From the NCBI RefSeq assembly GCF_018991925.1, contig NW_024711650.1, positions 51,001-115,000 on the forward strand: a stretch of DNA of 64,000 nucleotides, read 5' to 3'. The notes under the pieces were generated by a model, which saw only the letters and a list, made by a program, of their open reading frames with translations, did not search any database and had not been told where the DNA came from. Source of the stretch: Homarus americanus. Lineage: Eukaryota > Arthropoda > Malacostraca > Decapoda > Nephropidae. The translations under genes were made by a program, and so were the position numbers. Each line of letters opens with the position of its first letter. Position 1 is the stretch's first letter. Below are positions 57,245 through 64,000 of this stretch, piece by piece.

Positions 57245-59555
57245 AAGCAACGTGCGACGAGAAACATGTGCGACTAGAAACATGTGCGACTATAAACATG
57301 TGCGACTATAAACATGTGCGACTATAAACATGTGCGACTATAACATGTGCGACTATAAACATGTGCGACTATAAACATGTGCGACTATAAACATGTGCGA
57401 CTATAACATGTGCGACTATAAACATGTGCGACTATAAATACGACTAGTGCGACTACAAACATAAAAGTGCGACTACAAACATGTGCGACTACAAACATAT
57501 GCGACTGTTAACATGTGTGACCATAAACATGTGTGACTATAAACATGTGACTAGAAACATGTGCGACTACAAACATGTGCGACTATAACATGTGCGACTA
57601 GAAACATATGCGACTGTTAACATGTGTGACCATAAACATGTGTGACTATAAACATGTGCGACTAAAACGTGCGACTAGAAACATGTGCGACTGTTAACAT
57701 GTGTGACCATAAACATGTGTGACTATAAACATGTGCGATCTATAAACATGTGCGACTAGAAACATGTGCGACTATAACATGTGCGACTATAAATGTGCGA
57801 CTATAAAAATGTGCGACTAGAAACGTGTGACTATAAACATGTGCGACTATAACATGTGCTACTATAAACATGTGTGACTATAAACATGTGCGACTGTTAA
57901 CATGTGTGACTAAACATGTGTGACTATGAACATGTGTGACTATAAACATATGCGACTATAAACATGTGTGACTAAACATGTGCGACTATAACATGTGCGA
58001 CTATAACATACTATAAACGTGTGACTATAAACATGTGCGACTATAACATGTGCGACTATAACATGTGCGACTATAACATGTGCGACTAGAAACATGTGTG
58101 ACTATAAACATGTGTGACTATAACATGTGCGACTATGACATGTGCGACTATGTGCGCGACTATAACATGTGCGACTATAACATGTGCGACTATAACATGT
58201 GCGACTATAACATGTGCGACTAAAACATGTGTGACTATAAACATGTGACTATAAACATGTGCGACTATAACATATAACATGTGCGCCTATAACATGTGCG
58301 ACTATAAACATGTGTGACTATAAACATGTGCGACTATAGCGTGCGACTATAACATGTGCGACTATAAACATGTGTGACTAAACATGTGCGACTATAACAT
58401 GTGTGACTATAAACATGTGCGACTATAAACATGTGCGACTATAATTGCGCCTATAACATGTGCGACTATAAACATGTGTGACTATAAACATGTGCGACTA
58501 TAGCGTGCGACTATAACGTGCTACTATAAACATGTGTGACTATAAACATGTGCGACTATAACATGTGCGACTATAAAAATGTGCGACTAGAAACATGTGT
58601 GACTATAAACATGTGCGACTATAACATGTGCTACTATAAACATGTGTGACTATAAACATGTGCGACTGTTAACATGTGACTAAACATGTGTGACTATGAA
58701 CATGTGTGACTAAAACATGTGCGACTATAAACATGTGTGACTATAAACATGTGCGACTATAAACATGTGCGACTATAACATGTGCGCCTATAACATGTGC
58801 GACTATAAACATGTGTGACTATAAACATGTGCGACTATAGCGTGCGACTATAACATGTGCGACTATAAACATGTGTGACTATAAACATGTGCGACTATAA
58901 CATATGCGACTATAAACATATGTGACTATAAACATGTGCGACTATAAACATGTGTGACTATAACATGTGCGACTATAAACATGTGTGACTATAACATGTG
59001 CGACTATAAACATACTATAAACATGTGCGACTATAAACATGTGCGACTAGAAACATGTGACTATAAACATGTGCGACTAGAAACATGTGCGACTAGAAAC
59101 ATGTGCGACTAGAACCGTGTGTGACTAAACATGTACGACTATAAACATGTGACCTATAATCCTGTGCGACTAGAACCGGTGCGACTATAAACATGTGTGA
59201 CTATAACATGTGCGACTATAAACATGTGCGACTATAAACATGTGCGACTAGAACCGTGTGTGACTAAACATGTACGACTATAAACATGTGTGACCTATAA
59301 TCCTGTGCGACTAGAACCGTGCGACTATAAACATGTGTGACTATAAACATGTGTGACCTATAATCATGTACGACTATAAATATCGCACAGCCGTAAACAT
59401 CGTGCGACTATAAACATGTGTGACCTATAATCCTGTGCGACTAGAACCGTGCGACTATAAACATGTGTGACTATAAACATGTGTGACCTATAATCATGTA
59501 CGACTATAAATATCGCACAGCCGTAAACATCGTGCGACTATAAACATCGTAAAAC
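57245..59555 (+). repeat. 16-bp minisatellite CATGTGCGACTATAAA, 2.3 kb
   Basis: About 145 units. Variation is limited to CGAC/TGAC, TATAAA/TAGAAA/TATAA and occasional loss of bases. Longer duplicated blocks exist, such as the GTGTGACCTATAATCCTGTG segment repeated near 59145, 59290 and 59425 together with TATCGCACAGCCGTAAACAT at about 59380 and 59510. Confidence 0.96.
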
Positions 59556-59725
59556 CCAAAATTCTCATAAGAAATCGTGAACTATTTTCATTTTTCCTGA
59601 GTGATGAGAAAAAACACCCGGATACGATCGTTATAATCACGGTGTTATTCGACGCCACTTGGGGGGGCTGTTGGTTGAGTGCATTTTCACATCACCATTT
59701 ATGAGGTGAAATTTGTATACGTAGA

Positions 59726-59769
<44 letters not shown>

Positions 59770-60290
59770 GACTAAGAGTGAGGTAGAAGAGGAGTGAGTG
59801 AGTGACCACCTGGGGACCTGAATTAGTGTGAGCTTATGTGTACCTGTGTTTACGATATAACTTAGTCTGTGTTGAAGTCTTTGGGGGGACGGGATTCTCT
59901 GAGGGTTTGTGGTGGTGAGCTGATTGATGGGTGAAGCCAAAGTGTGTGTGTGTGTGTGTTGGGTGAGGCTAAAGTGTGTGTGTGTGTGTGTTGGGTGAGG
60001 CTATAGTGTGTGTGTGTTTGTTGGGTGAGGCTACCCCTCTTCCCCCACCCATCCTCTCTACCCCTCTCTATATCTCCCCCACCACCCACTCCCTCCCTCC
60101 CTCCCATCACCCACCCCCATCATCCCTCCCATCACCCACTCCCACCCTCCCTCCCATCACCCTCAACCATTTGGCATTTCAAACATTTTTTTCTTCTACC
60201 ATGAACAAACGAGTGGTAGCTTCTGATGACCGCGGTGTGCTGTTTTTATCCCAGGAGTGCTTACGTCATTAACCTGGATCCAAGGCCAAC
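59556..60290. other. Unique DNA with CT, GT and CCCTCC tracts
   Basis: (CT)19 at 59729-59766. Three copies of a GTGTGTTGGGTGAGGCTA unit with (GT)n at 59940-60030. A CCCTCCCATCACCCAC tract at 60080-60165. No gene recognised. Confidence 0.55.
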
Positions 60291-60560
60291 CACTTGTTGC
60301 AGGTCATGTCCAGATGGTGTTAGTCATGACCTGCGGGCGAGAGTCATGGACAGCTGGTTCTCTTCACATCCAGATGGCGCCTATCATACGCAGCTGGTGC
60401 TAGTTTTACCCAACTTACTCTAGTTATGTTATGCAAGGCGTGTACAGTTGGTTCTTGTCAAATTCAGCTAGTGCCAGTCATGTAGCTGTAGCCATTCGTT
60501 CAGTTGGTGCTAATCCAGATCAAATGGTATTAGTCACGTGCAGTTAAGATTGTAACAAGG
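60290..60560 (+). repeat. Decayed CAGCTGGTGCTAGTCATG minisatellite
   Basis: About ten strongly diverged copies of a unit of roughly 25 bp with the words CAGATGGTG, CAGCTGGT, TTAGTCATG and CAGTTGGTGCTA. Confidence 0.65.
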
Positions 60561-60901
60561 CGTTGACCATTACCCCGTGTGTGGTGGGGGGGGGGGTGTC
60601 AGTTACCAGTTGGTGTCGGTCTTGAAACAGGTTGACAGGGAGTAGACAGCGACCCCGTGGAACTTGTGAGGGTGGCAGATGGGGGCCTTGATAAGCACAG
60701 GTCGGCACTCATTGACACCACCTGACAGATAAGTACCGCACACACACACAATAGTCCACTCTGCCGCTACATACCACCATCACGTGTCACACACATTACC
60801 AGAGAGCGCCCGTGTCACAGTACACCACCCGAGGCACCACCACCACCCCACGCCTTTCCTCTCCTGAAGACGCTGACGGAGCCAACATTAAACTGAACCA
60901 C

Positions 60902-60940
<39 letters not shown>

Positions 60941-61330
60941 CACAGATTTACTAAAGTCAGCTGATGGGGGAGTTAGGTTAGGGTGATTAATCTTCGTGTG
61001 GAATAAGCTGGGGTATGCATATCTTCATGTGATTCTTTAATGCTTTGTTTGTTTGTTTATCCTCTCGCTGGGTGTGTTTGCCCTGGCTTGACTTGAGTGG
61101 ACTCTTATGTAAAAATTTTTACTTTTTATGACGACCAGACGGCGGCCATGGGGGTGGTGCGGGTACAGTACACCGTGGGTACACTCCTCGCCTGATCCAC
61201 TAACTCCCTCAATGGGCGCTCTACTTTCTCTGCCAGCCAGGGTAGAAGTTGTGAATGGGGGAGGTGTGTGTGTGTTTGTGGGCGTGTACATTGTGGGTGT
61301 GCGCGAGTAAGTGTGTGTATATATAGTATG
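60561..61330. other. Unique DNA, no gene recognised
   Basis: G-run near 60587-60596 and (GA)18 at 60903-60939. Frames below 65 codons have no domain. Confidence 0.5.
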
Positions 61331-61333
61331 TGC

Positions 61334-61580
<247 letters not shown>

Positions 61581-61725
61581 CTGTATGTCTGGACGCGCGG
61601 CTGAGACAAAGTCGCCTTCACTGAGCTAAATATACCGTACACTTCAGTTGTTGCAGCGAGAGATAGAAATGTCAGTTATGCTGTGATAATATGATGGTAC
61701 AGGAGAGTGAGTTACTGTTACTGTT

Positions 61726-63290
61726 TGGCGCTAGTGACTGTATGTTGATGCTAGTGACTGTATGTTGATGCTAGTGACTGTATGTTGATGCTAGTGACTA
61801 TATGTTGATGCTAGTGACTGTATGTTGATGCTAGTGACTGTATGTTGATGCTAGTGACTGTATGTTGATGCTAGTGACTATATGTTGATGCTAGTGACTG
61901 TATGTTGATGCTAGCGACTGTATGTTGATGCTAGTGACTGTATATGTTGATGCTAGTGACTGTATATGTTGATGCTAGTGACTGTATGTTGATGCTAGTG
62001 ACTGTATATGTTGATGCTAATGACTGTATGTTGATGCTAGTGACTGTATGTTGATGCTAGCGGCTTATGTTGATACTGGCTGGCTGACATATGTTGATCC
62101 CTAGCGACTGTATGTTGATGCTAGTGACTGTATGTTGATGCTGGAAGTGACGGTATATGTTGATCCTAGTGAGCTGTATATATGTTGATGCTAGTGACTA
62201 TATGTTGATGCTAGTGACTGTATGTTGATGCTAACTGACTGTATGTTGATGCAAATGACTGTATATGTTGATAGTAGAGCTGTATATGTTGATGCTAGTG
62301 ACTGTATGTGATGCTAGTGACTGTATATATTGATGCCTAATGACTGTATGTTGGTCTACTAGTGACTGTATGTTGATGCTGTGACTGTATGTTGATGCTA
62401 GTGACTGTATATATTGATCCTAGCGACTGTATGTTGATGCTAGTGACTATGTTGATGCTAGTGACAGTATATAGTCCTAGTGACTGTATATGTTGATGCT
62501 AGTGACATATATATGTTGATTACTGGTGACTGTATGAATTGATCTTTTAATGGCTGTATGTTGATGCTAGTGGCTGTATGTTGATGCACAAGTGACTGTA
62601 TGTTGATGCTAGTGTCTGTATGTTGATGCTAGTGACTGTATATGTTGACTAGTGACTGTATATGTTGATGCTAGTGACTGTATGTTGATGCTAGTGACTG
62701 TATGTTGATGCTAGTGACTATATGTTGATGCTAGTGACTGTATGTTGATGCTAGTGACTGTATGTTGATGCTAGTGACTGTATGTTGATGCTAGTGACTG
62801 TATATGTTGATGCTAGTGACTGTATATGTTGATGCTAGTGACTGTATGTTGATGCTTTTGACTGTATATGTTGATGCTAGTGACTGTATATGTTGATGCT
62901 AGTGACTGTATGTTGATGCTAGTGACTGTATATGTTGATGCTAGTGACTGTATGTTGATGCTAGCGACTGTATACGTAGTGTTGATGCCAGTAACTGTAT
63001 ACGTAGTGTTGATGCCAGTAACTGTGTACGTAGTGTTGATGCCAGTAACTGTGCACGTAGTGTTGATGCTAGTGACTGTACGTAGTGTTGATGCTAGTGA
63101 CTGTGTACGTAGTGTTGATGCTAGTGACTGTGTACATAGTGTTGATGCTAGTGACTGTGTACGTAGTGTTGATGCTAGTGACTGTGTATATAGTGTTGAT
63201 GCTAGTGACTGTGTACGTAGTGTTTCGTGCTAGTGACTGTGTACGTAGTGTTGCTCCTTGGTGCTAGTGACTGTACGTGCTTGACCACTG
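61726..63290 (+). repeat. 20-bp minisatellite CTAGTGACTGTATGTTGATG, 1.55 kb
   Basis: About 75 units. Left and central units are homogeneous at 20 bp, with a 22-bp TATATG variant. 62050-62660 is eroded. From 62965 a new subfamily takes over with CGTAGTGTTGATG inserted, giving a 27-bp period (GTGTACGTAGTGTTGATGC type). In the 27-bp part a frame of 9-residue repeats results; not a gene. Confidence 0.95.
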
Positions 63291-63328
63291 ATGAGGCTGT
63301 GATGGATATTAGTTTAGCAATGAAGACC

Positions 63329-63365
<37 letters not shown>

Positions 63366-63392
63366 GTATGTATGTATAAGACTGTATCATCT

Positions 63393-63443
<51 letters not shown>
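63329..63443 (+). repeat. (GA)n, GTAT and (GT)n microsatellites
   Basis: (GA)16 at 63331-63362, GTATGTATGTAT after it, and (GT)23 at 63397-63442. Confidence 0.97.
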
Positions 63444-63795
63444 TTCGAATTTAACGAGGACAAAAAATAAAACATTCCTTATAGCAATCATGGATTACCT
63501 AATAATATATTTCAGCCGGGAGAAAGTTGACTTTTGAGTTCAATTAAGTTGTTGAGTGAGTGAGATGAATTTGTAGGTGGCGTGCGGCAGGACGAGGCGC
63601 CGACCACTTCAGTTTAGAGGTTGTGTGAAGGACGGGACCTGCCTAAACTTTTATTTTTATTTTACGAATTGCAACAAAACCTCATTGAAGACATACAATA
63701 AGACGTTTAGAAATGTATGTGTCTATATTGTGGGTATCGTTGAATTAGGTCTGGTAGGCTGATAATTATTTGTAGGGGAAACTAAATGTAAAACT
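63444..63795. other. Unique DNA, no gene recognised
   Basis: AT-rich; one frame of 61 codons at 63577 without recognisable features. Confidence 0.5.
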
Positions 63796-64000
63796 AGAGA
63801 GGGCATGTGGGGGGGTGGAGGGAGGTTGGTAGGTGTTGTTGGAGGGGTGGGGTGGTAGAAGGTGTTTGGGGAGAGGGGTGGTAGAATGTGGGGAGAGGGA
63901 GGTAGTTGAAGGTGTTTGGGGAGAGAGAGAGAGGGTGGGGTGGTGAAGGTGTTGGGAAGAAAGAGGTGGTAGAAGGTGTGTGGAGAGATATGGGGTGGTG
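63796..64000 (+). repeat. GGTGGTAGAAGGTGTTTGGGGAGAG minisatellite, runs off the window
   Basis: About seven irregular units of roughly 27 bp, purine- and G-rich on the plus strand like the array at 4.1-8.5 kb but with a different core. Confidence 0.85.

Noticed and set aside
57245..59555. CRISPR array
   Set aside because: Direct head-to-tail units with no unique spacers, in a eukaryotic context; the same applies to all other arrays here.

Overview
The window looks like an intergenic, repeat-choked stretch of a large arthropod nuclear genome, most likely a decapod crustacean. The grounds are: interstitial tracts of the arthropod telomere motif TTAGG; CR1-like, Jockey/I-group, hAT, P-element/THAP and tRNA-SINE remnants; very long di-, tri- and tetranucleotide runs; and many unrelated kilobase-scale minisatellites. 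There is no bacterial-style gene packing. I see no complete host protein-coding gene. Three places have exon-like or promoter-like signals, but none is proven. The species assignment is an inference; the sequence itself shows only the repeat types and the TTAGG tracts.

Layout. 0-2 kb: decayed GATGACAC satellite around a CR1-like fragment. 4.1-8.9 kb: a 30-bp purine-rich array of about 4.4 kb, then a CCCTCC pyrimidine block. 9.4-13.5 kb: a 4,017-bp hAT element with 16-bp perfect inverted ends and a perfect 8-bp target duplication; it keeps only the transposase C-terminus and is packed with other repeats, including a 21-bp minisatellite. 15.4-17.8 kb: a Jockey/I-type LINE fragment (linker, partial RT, RNase H) cut by a CR1-like LINE 3' end. 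18.8-19.7 kb: a 15-bp array inside a larger duplication. 22.5-25.6 kb: a TTAGG-derived array, then a 2.6-kb 22-bp array. 27.2-27.6 kb: a full-length tRNA-derived SINE with target duplications. 28-30.4 kb: two pyrimidine-rich arrays. 32.2-33.8 kb: broken THAP/P-element transposase with LINE 3' tails. 36.8-39.4 kb: decayed TTAGG tract, two CR1-like fragments in opposite orientation, and a C-rich array. 40.4-46 kb: four more arrays. 46-56 kb: mostly unique DNA, with one CR1-like LINE (53.6-54.6 kb) and three tandem copies of a roughly 180-bp unit carrying a hairpin (55.3-55.8 kb). 56.1-56.9 kb: a cluster of TGACGTCA sites with E2F-like and YY1/ETS-like motifs. 56.8-59.6 kb and 61.7-63.3 kb: further minisatellites.

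The coding-type sequences do not form a pathway; every protein I recognise belongs to a mobile element, and each is truncated, frameshifted or stopped. The long open frames (up to 885 codons) lie in tandem arrays whose unit happens to lack stop codons. The most informative structures are the hAT element with intact ends, the SINE with intact target duplications, the THAP/P-element remnant, the nested LINEs, the hairpin-bearing tandem unit and the CRE-type cluster.
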